Shown here: piece by piece, positions 26,549 through 33,859 of the stretch
Position numbering within the stretch: the stretch's first letter is position 1
How the letters are laid out: the number at the start of each line of letters is the position of its first letter
Source: Terriglobia bacterium
GTDB taxonomy: Bacteria > Acidobacteriota > Terriglobia > Bryobacterales > Bryobacteraceae
NCBI GenBank assembly: GCA_021324615.1
Contig: JAJPIT010000026.1
Location: 1-44,064, forward strand
Direction of reading: 5' to 3'
DNA: 44,064 nt
The notes under the pieces: generated by a model
Told to the model about the DNA's origin: nothing
The model's input: the letters and a program-made list of their open reading frames with translations, nothing else
The model's database searches: none
Translations under genes and position numbers: made by a program

Positions 26549-26567
26549 GCCCTCAGTTTACGAGGGC
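26549..26567. repeat. Hairpin just upstream of the HAD gene start
   Basis: GCCCTC and GAGGGC form a perfect six-base-pair stem around a seven-base loop, touching the GTG start on the minus strand. It would mask the only ribosome-site-like sequence, so it might reduce translation. Confidence 0.35.
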
Positions 26568-26612
26568 CGGGAAACGCAAGGCAAGACGCCGGCATCACAC
26601 TCCGGGGGCGCT

Positions 26613-26888
26613 ATGAAAATTCGAATCGTACTGGCGAGCGGAATCCTGATGGCGATGTTGGCAAGTTGTTCGCGATCCGCCGAAGAACGGCAGCGGCAGG
26701 CCGATGACGCCGCGCGGCAGGCCGGACGCGCGGCCTACGAAGCCGCGGAAAAAGCCAAACAGGCCGCCAAGGAAGCCGAAAAAGCCGCAGACGACCTGAA
26801 CCGAAAGCTGGAGCACGCCGGTGTGGAAGCGCGCAAGGGCTGGGAGGAAGCCCAGCGCGAGCACCAACAGCAGCCTCCCAAGCAATAG
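26613..26888 (+). CDS. Small helical lipoprotein
   Basis: The 91-residue product has a lipoprotein signal ending in MLASC, with Cys at residue 19. The mature part is almost entirely a charged, alanine-rich heptad-like helix (EERQRQADDAARQAGRAAYE, AKQAAKEAEKAADDLNRKLE), much like Lpp-type or coiled-coil surface lipoproteins. The C-terminus is QQQPPKQ. It might link or space envelope layers, but no peptidoglycan-attachment lysine is at the end. No family is recognised. A GGGGGCG run ahead of the ATG is the only possible ribosome site. Confidence 0.7.
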   Translation: MKIRIVLASGILMAMLASCSRSAEERQRQADDAARQAGRAAYEAAEKAKQAAKEAEKAADDLNRKLEHAGVEARKGWEEAQREHQQQPPKQ

Positions 26889-26948
26889 GCGGCGATTCCT
26901 CCGGAAAAATCGCGATCCATACGCCAGGTCCTGGTTCCGGACTGCCGC

Positions 26949-27560
26949 TTACTTCCGCACCGCCGCCAGGCCCGCGCCGGCGGCCGCTAGCAGCGCGCCC
27001 GCAACGCGGTTGATCCAGGCCGCGTACCGCGGCTGCCGGGCCCAGTGCGATGCCCGTCCTGCCGCCGCGCCGTAGGCTAGCAGAACAAGAAACTCGATGA
27101 TCCCGGAAGTGACACCAAGAATCGCCACCTGCGCCGGAATCGGAGCGCGCGCGTCCAAGAACTGGGGCAGCAGCGCGGAAAAGAAGATCAGCGCCTTCGG
27201 GTTAGAAACCTGAACCAGAAAGGCATCGCCGAACAGCCGCCGGGATAGCCCTGCTTCCTGGCAAGGCGCGATGAGCCCATCGCCGGACATCGCGCGGGCG
27301 CCGAGATAGACCAGGTAAGCGGCGCCGGCCCATTTCAGCAGAGAAAACAGCCGATTGGAGCCTGCCAGGAGCGCTCCGACGCCGGCCGCCGAGAGGAGAA
27401 AATACACCGCGTTGGCGGCCAGGATGCCGGCGCTGGAGACGATGCTGCGCCGGGCGCCGGACCGTAGCGCGCTTGAAAGAACAAACAGCACGGCCGGCCC
27501 CGGCGCCAAGCATAACATGAATTCCATCGCGGCGAACAGGGACCAGAGGGTCCAGCTCAT
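26949..27560 (-). CDS. LysE/RhtB family amino-acid exporter
   Basis: The 203-residue product has six hydrophobic segments. It shows the LysE signature LAPGPAVLFVLSSALRSGARRS near the N-terminus, with G-x-x-x-G around the second helix, and the QVSNPKALIFFSALLPQF motif in the middle. The family exports amino acids or small metabolites. The chosen ATG overlaps the PilZ gene stop by four bases (ATGA), arguing for coupling with that gene. The substrate is unknown. Confidence 0.92.
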   Translation of the reverse strand: MSWTLWSLFAAMEFMLCLAPGPAVLFVLSSALRSGARRSIVSSAGILAANAVYFLLSAAGVGALLAGSNRLFSLLKWAGAAYLVYLGARAMSGDGLIAPCQEAGLSRRLFGDAFLVQVSNPKALIFFSALLPQFLDARAPIPAQVAILGVTSGIIEFLVLLAYGAAAGRASHWARQPRYAAWINRVAGALLAAAGAGLAAVRK

Positions 27561-27922
27561 TCCTTCAATATATGCTCCGGCGGCGTGTGCTCCGGCGCGG
27601 CGGGCTGTTCCCGTCCTGCGGCCCGCGCCGCCGCCGTATTTTCCCCCGCCTTGGCCGCCAGCTCCACGCCGAGGATATATTTGCCGCCGAACCGCGCCAG
27701 GTGTTTTACGGTCGCCGCGCCGGAGATGTGGATCCGCTCGGCGTTCAGCAGAACTCTGGATCCGGGCGCAACCGGCACAGGGCATTCGATGCGCATTCCG
27801 CTTTGCGAGACATCGACGCACTTCACCTGCGCAAATCTGGTTTCGCCCCGCGGATCCTCCCAACTGAGCCGGACCGGGCACATCCAGGGGACGCGCCGGT
27901 GGCGGCGTGCCTCTTTCTTCAA
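27557..27922 (-). CDS. PilZ-domain protein
   Basis: The 121-residue product starts at a TTG because GGGAG lies six bases upstream on the minus strand. The N-terminal arginine patch (Arg6-Arg10, RRHRR) and the D-x-S-x-x-G motif (DVSQSG, 37-42) are the cyclic-di-GMP contacts of PilZ domains. Strands up to about residue 95 complete the domain. The tail (ENTAAARAAGREQPAAPEHT) is low-complexity. It would bind cyclic di-GMP and could link that signal to export or motility. It overlaps LysE by four bases. Confidence 0.85.
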   Translation of the reverse strand: MKKEARRHRRVPWMCPVRLSWEDPRGETRFAQVKCVDVSQSGMRIECPVPVAPGSRVLLNAERIHISGAATVKHLARFGGKYILGVELAAKAGENTAAARAAGREQPAAPEHTPPEHILKE

Positions 27923-27980
27923 CGGCTTCTCCCAGGTCCTTTATCGGCGGACGGACCGCCTTTAGTTACGATATGAATTT

Positions 27981-29339
27981 ATGCCCTTCGACCCCGAATT
28001 TCGCTATTTCATGGGCGACGACGGCGGCTTCTTTGACGACTCCGGCGGCGGCGAGGACGACTACCCCGGCGACGACGAGGACGACTATCCGGAGGATGAC
28101 GAGCAAGCCGACCCGGACGACGATCCGTACCAGGATGAGGATGAGGATGAGTACGGCGGCGGCGACGGCGGCGAGGACGGAGGCGGCGATGACGACGACT
28201 TCTCCGATCCCGGCAGCCTGCTCGATCTCGACGACGATGTCGCTCTTTCCGCCGGCGACTTTCCAAACGCCACCGAAGCCGATTTCATCGACGACGACGG
28301 AAGCTGGACCGTGGACGATTACCAGCAGTCCGCCGAAAATCTCTTCGGCGATCACCAGTATTTCGGTGACACGATGGAGCAGCAGCGCGCCGAGGAAGGC
28401 TACCGCCGCTTTGACGATCCCGGCTTCCTGAGCGGCTTCGAGGAGGTGGCGCCGGGCAGCTCGGAAACCGTTCGCCTGTTCGAGCGCGACGGCCGCCTTT
28501 CGGCGTTCGGATTCGTCAGCGCCGCGATGCTCGAATATCTGCGCATGCGCTACACCGGAATCGATCTGAGTAATCTCGAAGTCTCCGTTCCGCCGCGCGG
28601 GGAGCCGGTGATGCCGGAGCCTCTGCCGCCGGCTTTCGACGCCGTGCAGCCGGCCGAGGCGGTCGACTTGCGCAAGTACTGCACGCCGGTCGGCGATCAG
28701 GGGCAGACGTCGCGCTGCTCGGCGTTCGCCTGGACCCATGCCACGGAGCTGGTGGCCAATCTCAAGACCGGCAGCACGGCCAAGCTGTCGCCCACCTACG
28801 CCATGCTGCAATTTCAGCGGATGCAGGGCGACGCCCGCGACTACCGCTACGCCTACACCGGCGGCGACGGCACCGTCAGCGGTACCGGCCCCGGCCAGGT
28901 GCTGGCTGAACACGGCACCTGCCGCCAGGAGCTGTGGCCCGATCAGAGCGAAGTTCCCACCACCTCCGAACGCGTGCTCCTCTCCGACGCCGCGCAGCAC
29001 CTGCTCGACGGCAAGCCGCACCCCATCTCGATCGACGATCTCCGCAAGGTGCTCAGCGCCGGCTGCCCGGTTCACGTGGCCATCAACACCGGACCAAACT
29101 TTTCCGATGTCGGCCGTGACGGCATTTTTAACGCCGCCGAAGCTCCCAGCGGCCGCCACGGCCGCCACGCCATGCTGATCGTGGGCTATACCGGCAATTT
29201 CTTCATCGTCAAAAACTCCTGGGGCGAAGACTGGGGCGATAAAGGCTATTGCTATATTCCGAAGAACGTGCTGGCCGCCTCTGAGCCGGACCTGGTCGCG
29301 GTTCTGGTGAAAAAAGCGGATCCCTCCTCCGGCCGGTAA
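27981..29339 (+). CDS. C1 (papain) family cysteine peptidase with acidic N-terminal half
   Basis: A 452-residue protein. The catalytic domain (about 228-448) has oxyanion Gln240 and nucleophile Cys246 in [15 protein letters not shown], His396 in [10 protein letters not shown] and Asn412 in [18 protein letters not shown], in papain order with papain spacing at Gln-Cys. The first 130 residues are extremely acidic, with long Asp/Glu/Gly stretches (for example residues 18-82), and no signal peptide is visible. The part at about 130-205 may be a propeptide. Cytoplasmic retention or non-classical export are both possible. It precedes the biosynthetic cassette but is separated by 272 bases and by the sigma-54-type promoter, so it may be an independent unit. 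No strong ribosome site is visible. Confidence 0.88.
   Translation: MPFDPEFRYFMGDDGGFFDDSGGGEDDYPGDDEDDYPEDDEQADPDDDPYQDEDEDEYGGGDGGEDGGGDDDDFSDPGSLLDLDDDVALSAGDFPNATEADFIDDDGSWTVDDYQQSAENLFGDHQYFGDTMEQQRAEEGYRRFDDPGFLSGFEEVAPGSSETVRLFERDGRLSAFGFVSAAMLEYLRMRYTGIDLSNLEVSVPPRGEPVMPEPLPPAFDAVQPAEAVDLRKYCTPVGDQGQTSRCSAFAWTHATELVANLKTGSTAKLSPTYAMLQFQRMQGDARDYRYAYTGGDGTVSGTGPGQVLAEHGTCRQELWPDQSEVPTTSERVLLSDAAQHLLDGKPHPISIDDLRKVLSAGCPVHVAINTGPNFSDVGRDGIFNAAEAPSGRHGRHAMLIVGYTGNFFIVKNSWGEDWGDKGYCYIPKNVLAASEPDLVAVLVKKADPSSGR
28020..28200 (+). repeat. Asp/Glu/Gly-coding low-complexity DNA in the C1 peptidase gene
   Basis: The region is built from GAC, GAT, GAG and GGC codons, including three GATGAG units in a row at about 28136-28153. 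Such tracts can expand or shrink by slippage. They encode the acidic N-terminal part of the peptidase. Confidence 0.6.
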
Positions 29340-29372
29340 CGTTTCGAGGACACGCCGTCACCCTGCCGGTTT

Positions 29373-29396
29373 GAACCTTCCGGGTAAGGAGGGTTC
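29373..29396 (+). terminator. Stem-loop after the C1 peptidase gene
   Basis: GAACCTTCC and GGAGGGTTC form a nine-base-pair stem (one G-U pair) with a six-base loop GGGTAA, 33 bases after the peptidase stop. It is followed by a weak T-rich stretch, so it may be a terminator. It also hides an AAGGAGG sequence (29386-29392) that would serve the short reading frame at 29403. Confidence 0.45.
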
Positions 29397-29402
29397 TATT
29401 TG

Positions 29403-29480
29403 ATGGAATTTTCCTGCTCACCTTTCAACGAATTCGCGGGAATGGAGCGCGGCTGGGACGCAGTCCGCCCCGTGAGATAA
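29403..29480 (+). CDS. Possible 25-residue peptide
   Basis: An ATG ten bases after AAGGAGG opens a 25-codon frame ending TAA: MEFSCSPFNEF, then AGMERGWDAVRPVR. It lies between the peptidase and the LLM gene. The ribosome site is within the 29373-29396 stem-loop, and the frame ends about 50 bases before the proposed sigma-54 transcription start, so it would be on a different transcript. It may be a leader peptide, a small precursor or chance. No family is recognised. Confidence 0.25.
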   Translation: MEFSCSPFNEFAGMERGWDAVRPVR

Positions 29481-29503
29481 ACGCCGGCGCACGCCGCCTT
29501 TGG

Positions 29504-29520
29504 TTGGCAGAATTCTTGCA
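29504..29520 (+). promoter_or_regulatory. Sigma-54-type (-24/-12) promoter before the biosynthetic cassette
   Basis: TTGGCAGAATTCTTGCA has GG and GC exactly ten bases apart, matching TGGCA and TTGCA of the sigma-54 consensus. Transcription would start near 29531, giving about 80 bases of leader before the LLM gene at 29612. An NtrC-type activator is encoded about 10 kb away. Enhancer sites for it were not recognised. Confidence 0.6.
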
Positions 29521-29611
29521 ATCGACAGCCGCGAGCGCAAACGTTTCCGGCGCAAAAATTCGTCTTACGCGCGGGTCCGCGTATCCGCATGGGAAAGGGT
29601 CGTAGCAGATT

Positions 29612-30655
29612 ATGTCTACCAATCCAGTTCCTGCCACAGATGGCGCCCTGGACGCGGCGGTCTGGGCGGGCCTTCAGGTGTTTTCGACGTGTCCTTCCTC
29701 CCACGTCACTCCGGACCGCTACCGCGAGCGCGTCATCGCCGCCGCCCGCTGGAGCGAACAGGCCGGCTGCACGGGAACGCTGATCTACACCGATAACACC
29801 CTGGTGGATCCGTGGATGGTCGCGCAGATCGTCATCACGAACACGTCGAATTTGTGCCCGCTGGTTGCGGTGCAGCCGGTCTATATGCATCCTTATTCGG
29901 CGGCGAAGATGGTGGCCACCCTGGCGTTCCTTTATGGCCGAAGGGTGTTTTTGAACATGGTCGCGGGCGGATTCAAGAACGATCTGGCGGCCCTCAACGA
30001 CGACACGCCGCACGACAGCCGCTATGAGCGGCTTATCGAGTACACCACCATCATCCGCCGGCTCCTGGAACAGCGCTCGGTTAGCTTCGAGGGCCGCTTC
30101 TATCAGGTGCGCGGGCTTTCTTTAAATCCACGCGTGCCGCCCGGGCTGCTTCCGGGAGTGCTCGTCTCCGGATCGTCGGAAGCGGGCATGGCCGCCGCGC
30201 GCGAGATGGGGGCGATCGCGGTGAAGTATCCCGAGCCTCCGGCGGAGTGCGCCGCCGCGCCGCGGGCATCCGCCGTGCCCTGCGGTGTGCGCATCGGAAT
30301 CGTCGCGCGGGCCAGCGAGGACGCGGCCTGGCGAGCCGCCTATGAGCGGTTTCCGGAGGACCGCAAGGGCCGGCTCACGCGCCAGCTCGCCGCGAAAATT
30401 TCCGATTCCTCCTGGCACAAGCGGCTCTCGGAGATCCGCGGGCCGGCCCGGGGAGCCTACTGGCTGCATCCCTTCGAAACCTATCAAACCAATTGCCCCT
30501 ATCTGGTCGGCAGCTATGAAACGGTCGCTGAACAACTGCGGCGATATATGTCCTACGGATATTTGACCTTCATTCTCGATATTCCTCAATCGGAGGAGGA
30601 GTTTGAGCACACCGCCGCCTGCTTCGATCGGGCGCGGCAGGGGGCTGCGGCATGA
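29612..30655 (+). CDS. LLM-class flavin-dependent monooxygenase
   Basis: A 347-residue member of the bacterial luciferase-like family, which uses reduced flavin (FMN or F420) and oxygen. Typical family segments are RVIAAARWSEQAGCTGTLIYTDN, LCPLVAVQPVYMHPYSAAKMVATLAFLYGRRVFLNMVAGGF (the barrel strand with the N-M-V-x-G-G pattern of SsuD-like members) and the insert ending LLEQRSVSFEGRFYQVRGL. It resembles alkanesulfonate-monooxygenase-type enzymes, but sulfonate genes are not nearby. Several LLM enzymes in natural-product pathways oxidise carrier-bound or free amino acids, which fits the neighbours. GAAAGGG upstream is a weak ribosome site. The stop overlaps the next start by four bases (ATGA). 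Confidence 0.87.
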   Translation: MSTNPVPATDGALDAAVWAGLQVFSTCPSSHVTPDRYRERVIAAARWSEQAGCTGTLIYTDNTLVDPWMVAQIVITNTSNLCPLVAVQPVYMHPYSAAKMVATLAFLYGRRVFLNMVAGGFKNDLAALNDDTPHDSRYERLIEYTTIIRRLLEQRSVSFEGRFYQVRGLSLNPRVPPGLLPGVLVSGSSEAGMAAAREMGAIAVKYPEPPAECAAAPRASAVPCGVRIGIVARASEDAAWRAAYERFPEDRKGRLTRQLAAKISDSSWHKRLSEIRGPARGAYWLHPFETYQTNCPYLVGSYETVAEQLRRYMSYGYLTFILDIPQSEEEFEHTAACFDRARQGAAA

Positions 30656-32253
30656 ATCGCCGGCTTCAGGATCTTCTGGTGCAGTCGGCCGATCGCGCGC
30701 CGGAGTCCGCCGCCATCGTCTTCCAGGGCGAAAAGACCAGCTACGCCGAACTGGAGCAGGCCAGCAACCGGCTGGCGCGCGCGCTGCGCGACGGCGGATG
30801 CGTGCGCGGGGACCGCATCGCCCTGCTCGTTCCCAAATCCCCCGAAGCGCTGACCGCGATGTTCGCGGCGCTCAAGGCCGATTGCATCTACGTGCCGCTG
30901 GACACCTCCAGCCCCACCGCCCGCCTGGGCCGGATTCTGGCGAGCTGCGAGCCGGCCTGCATCCTCGCCGTACAGTCAACCGCGCCCGCGCTGGAGGACC
31001 TGAAGGCCTTCGCCCCCGGCGCCTGGACCGCGCTGCTGGACGAGGCGCCCGGCGTGGAGGCGCGCTTCCGCCGCAGCCATCTGGCTTCCTATGGCGCGGC
31101 GCGCATCGAATCCCAGAGCCAGGAATCCGACCCGGCCCACATTCTGTTCACTTCCGGATCGACCGGCGCGCCGAAAGGCGTGGTGATCACGCACTCCAAC
31201 GTGCTGCACTTTATCGACTGGGCGGTTCGCTACTTCGGCATCCGCGCCGGCGATAAAATCTCCGGCCATCCGCCGCTGCACTTCGATCTGTCGACCTTCG
31301 ACATCTATGGGACCGTCGCGGCCGGAGCCCAGCTTCATCTGCTGGCGCCGGAACTGAGTCTGCTTCCCCATCGCCTGGCGGAATATATCCGGGCCGCGGA
31401 GCTGACCCAGTGGTTTTCCGTGCCCTCGATTCTCCAGCACATGGCGCGCAGCGGCGTGGTGCGCCAGAACGATTTCCCGTCGCTCGAACGGCTGCTGTGG
31501 TGTGGCGAGAAGTTCCCCACGCCGGGCTTAATCCACTGGATGCAGCGCGTTCCGCACGCGAAATTCGTCAACCTCTACGGCCCCACCGAGACGACCATCG
31601 CCAGCAGCTACTATCACGTGGAGCGGTGCCCGGAAAGCGAAACCGCCGAAATTCCGATCGGCGGCCCGTGCGGCGGCGAGTTGCTGCTGGTTTTGGACGA
31701 GCAGCTCCGCCCGGCGCCGGTCAACCAAATCGGCGATCTGTACATCGGCGGCGTGGGGCTCAGCCCCGGCTACTGGCGCGATCCGGAAAGGACCCGCCAG
31801 GTCTTCCTGAAAAATCCGTTCGCCAGCGATCCCTGCAGCCGGATCTACAAGACCGGCGATCTGGCGCGAATCGGCCCAGACGGCCTCATTTACCTGGTGG
31901 GCCGCTCCGACACCCAGATCAAAAGCCGCGGCTACCGCATCGAGCTGGGCGAAATCGAAAGCGCGCTGCATGGCATCGCCGGAATTCGCGACGCGGCGGT
32001 GGTCGCCGTGGAAACCGGCGGCTTTGAAGGTCTCCAGATCTGCTGCGCCTACGTTCCCCAGCCCGGTTTCGATCTTTCGCCCAGCAAGCTGCGCCAGCAT
32101 CTGGCGCGAGCGCTGCCGTCCTACATGATCCCCTCGCGGTGGATGGAGTTCGACGCGCTGCCGCTGAATGGAAACGGCAAGATCGCCCGGCCGCTTCTCC
32201 AGCAGCAATTCAAACGAGAAACCGCCGCTGCCATCTCAGGAGGAAAGGATTGA
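30652..32253 (+). CDS. Stand-alone amino-acid-type adenylation enzyme
   Basis: A 533-residue AMP-forming ligase of the NRPS/DltA type. Core motifs are A3 LFTSGSTGAPKGVVITH (about 165-181), A5 NLYGPTETT (307-315), A7 YKTGDLAR, A8 GRSDTQIKSRGYRIELGEIE and A10 NGNGKI with the catalytic lysine. The A4 segment FDLSTFDIYG has Asp212 at the position that binds the alpha-amino group in classical A domains, so an alpha-amino acid is the likely substrate. The other pocket residues by eye are unusual, and I do not predict the amino acid. There is no fused carrier or condensation domain. The next gene encodes the carrier protein, so the two form a trans-loading pair. Confidence 0.92.
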   Translation: MNRRLQDLLVQSADRAPESAAIVFQGEKTSYAELEQASNRLARALRDGGCVRGDRIALLVPKSPEALTAMFAALKADCIYVPLDTSSPTARLGRILASCEPACILAVQSTAPALEDLKAFAPGAWTALLDEAPGVEARFRRSHLASYGAARIESQSQESDPAHILFTSGSTGAPKGVVITHSNVLHFIDWAVRYFGIRAGDKISGHPPLHFDLSTFDIYGTVAAGAQLHLLAPELSLLPHRLAEYIRAAELTQWFSVPSILQHMARSGVVRQNDFPSLERLLWCGEKFPTPGLIHWMQRVPHAKFVNLYGPTETTIASSYYHVERCPESETAEIPIGGPCGGELLLVLDEQLRPAPVNQIGDLYIGGVGLSPGYWRDPERTRQVFLKNPFASDPCSRIYKTGDLARIGPDGLIYLVGRSDTQIKSRGYRIELGEIESALHGIAGIRDAAVVAVETGGFEGLQICCAYVPQPGFDLSPSKLRQHLARALPSYMIPSRWMEFDALPLNGNGKIARPLLQQQFKRETAAAISGGKD

Positions 32254-32549
32254 ATCCCGTAGCCGGAAGAATTATGCCGCTCGAAATCGACGAATACGCC
32301 GCCGCGATTCAACAGATACTTTCCGATAAGTTGCTGGTCGAGGTGGATTCCCTGGACACAGATCTGCTTCAGGCCGGCCTGCTTGACTCGCTCGCCCTGA
32401 TTCAACTCCTGGTTCACCTGGAGGAACGTTTCGCGGTCCGGATCCCGCTCGACGAGCTGGAGATCGAGGATTTGCGCTCGATCTGCTCGATGGCCCGCAG
32501 GATCGCGCGGCAAAAGGAGGCCGGAAACGGCGTCCCGCTCCACGGATGA
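32250..32549 (+). CDS. Stand-alone acyl/peptidyl carrier protein
   Basis: A small acidic helical protein with the phosphopantetheine site Ser in LLQAGLLDSLALIQLLVHLE; the D-S-L motif is the attachment signature. The second half, ERFAVRIPLDELEIEDLRSI, resembles DltC-type carriers. The TTG at 32250 is preferred because AGGAGG (32238-32243) lies six bases upstream and the start overlaps the adenylation gene stop (TTGA); the product then has 99 residues. An ATG at 32274 would give 91 residues and is also possible. It should accept the acyl group activated by the upstream enzyme; a phosphopantetheinyl transferase must be elsewhere. Confidence 0.85.
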   Translation: MNPVAGRIMPLEIDEYAAAIQQILSDKLLVEVDSLDTDLLQAGLLDSLALIQLLVHLEERFAVRIPLDELEIEDLRSICSMARRIARQKEAGNGVPLHG

Positions 32550-32584
32550 AATGAATATGGCCGGATTGTATCTGTTATATCAGG

Positions 32585-33859
32585 ATGCGACTGGACCGCA
32601 CCGCAACGCCGGTGACCGTTGTGCCGTCGCCGCATCACGGCGGTCTGGGGATCACGCGCACGCTGGGGCGGCTGGGAATCGAGGTCTTCAACGTCGACGG
32701 CGAGCGCTGGTGCCCAGCGTTCTTTTCGCGGTATTGCAAAGGCCGGCTGGTTCACGATCTGGACGCCGCGACGGAGCGCGAATCGGTCGAAGCGCTCGTG
32801 GCGCTTGCGCGGCGGATCGGCGCGCGCTCCATTCTGGTTCCCACCACCGACGGGGCGGCGCGCCTGATCGCCGATTCCGCCGAGGCGCTGCGCCGGCACT
32901 TCATTTTTCCCCCGCAGCCGCCGGAGTTGATCCGCGCGCTGCTCAGCAAAAAGGAGATGCTAGAACTGGCGCGGCGCCATGGCATCCTGGCGCCCGCCGC
33001 GGTCTTCCCTCAGAATCGCGCCGAGTTGCTGGAAGCGCCGGATCATCTCGGGCTGCCGTTGATCGTCAAAGGCGTGCGCGGCGATACGTGGGCCCGCACC
33101 AGCCGGAGCAAGGTTCTCGTCCGCAGCCGCGCGCAGTTTCGCGCTCTTTGCGATCTCCTTCCGGACGCCGTGGTGGCGGAGCTGATGGTGCAGGAATACA
33201 TCGCCGGAAAAGAGGACACGGTGTGGATGTTTAACGGCTATTTCGATGCACGGTCCAACTGCCGCGCTGCGTTCACCGGCCGCAAGCTGCGGCAATGCCC
33301 CGCCTACGCCGGCGTGGCCAGTCTGGCCGCCGCTGAAAAGAATCCGGCGGTGGAAGACGCGGCGGAGATGTTCATGAAGAGCGTCGGCTATTGCGGCATC
33401 GCCGACATCGATTTCCGCTACGACGCGCGCGACGGCCGCTACAAAATTCTGGATGTGAATCCCCGCGTCGGCAGCACGTTCCGGCTGTTCGTGTCGGAGG
33501 ACGGAATGGACGTGGTGCGTGCGATGTATCTCGATCTCACCGGCCAGGATATTCCCGCTTCGCCGCAGCGGGCCGGCCGCAAATGGATGGTCGAAGATCT
33601 GGATGTGGCGGCGGCGTGGGGCTACGCGCGCGAAAACTCGCTCGGCTTTATCGATTGGCTGAAGTCGCTGCAAGGAGTCGACGAACTGTCGTTTTTCGCC
33701 TGGGACGATCCCGTGCCGGTGGCGCTCATGCTGCTGGCCGATCTGCGCGAGCTGTGCTCGCGAAGCCGGCTCCGCGCGCGGCGAATCCCGCCGTTTTACC
33801 CGAAATCCCCCGCCGCGCCCGCTCGAAAGCCACCTGCCTATGAACATTCTCGGAATTAG
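32585..33859 (+). CDS. ATP-grasp ligase (carboxylate-amine ligase-like)
   Basis: A 424-residue enzyme. The N-terminal domain begins VTVVPSPHHGGLGITRTLGRLGIEVFNVDGERW followed by FSRYCKGRL, the usual start of bacterial ATP-grasp carboxylate-amine ligases. The ATP-binding part shows a lysine strand LIVKGVRGD, EYIAGKEDTVWMF and the metal-binding tail DVNPRVGST (the E/D-x-N-x-R motif). It would phosphorylate a carboxylate and join it to an amine or alcohol. In this cassette it may condense the carrier-derived acid with a second component. The 35-base gap from the carrier gene has no strong ribosome site. It overlaps the carbamoyltransferase gene by 20 bases. Confidence 0.85.
   Translation: MRLDRTATPVTVVPSPHHGGLGITRTLGRLGIEVFNVDGERWCPAFFSRYCKGRLVHDLDAATERESVEALVALARRIGARSILVPTTDGAARLIADSAEALRRHFIFPPQPPELIRALLSKKEMLELARRHGILAPAAVFPQNRAELLEAPDHLGLPLIVKGVRGDTWARTSRSKVLVRSRAQFRALCDLLPDAVVAELMVQEYIAGKEDTVWMFNGYFDARSNCRAAFTGRKLRQCPAYAGVASLAAAEKNPAVEDAAEMFMKSVGYCGIADIDFRYDARDGRYKILDVNPRVGSTFRLFVSEDGMDVVRAMYLDLTGQDIPASPQRAGRKWMVEDLDVAAAWGYARENSLGFIDWLKSLQGVDELSFFAWDDPVPVALMLLADLRELCSRSRLRARRIPPFYPKSPAAPARKPPAYEHSRN

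Noticed and set aside
28020..28200. Repetitive GATGAG/GACGAC tract that could be mistaken for a tandem repeat locus or CRISPR
   Set aside because: Units are in frame, short and irregular and encode the acidic N-terminus of the protease.
29396..30013. Minus-strand frame over the cassette promoter and the LLM 5' end
   Set aside because: It is antisense to the LLM gene, has no ribosome site and shows no family motif.
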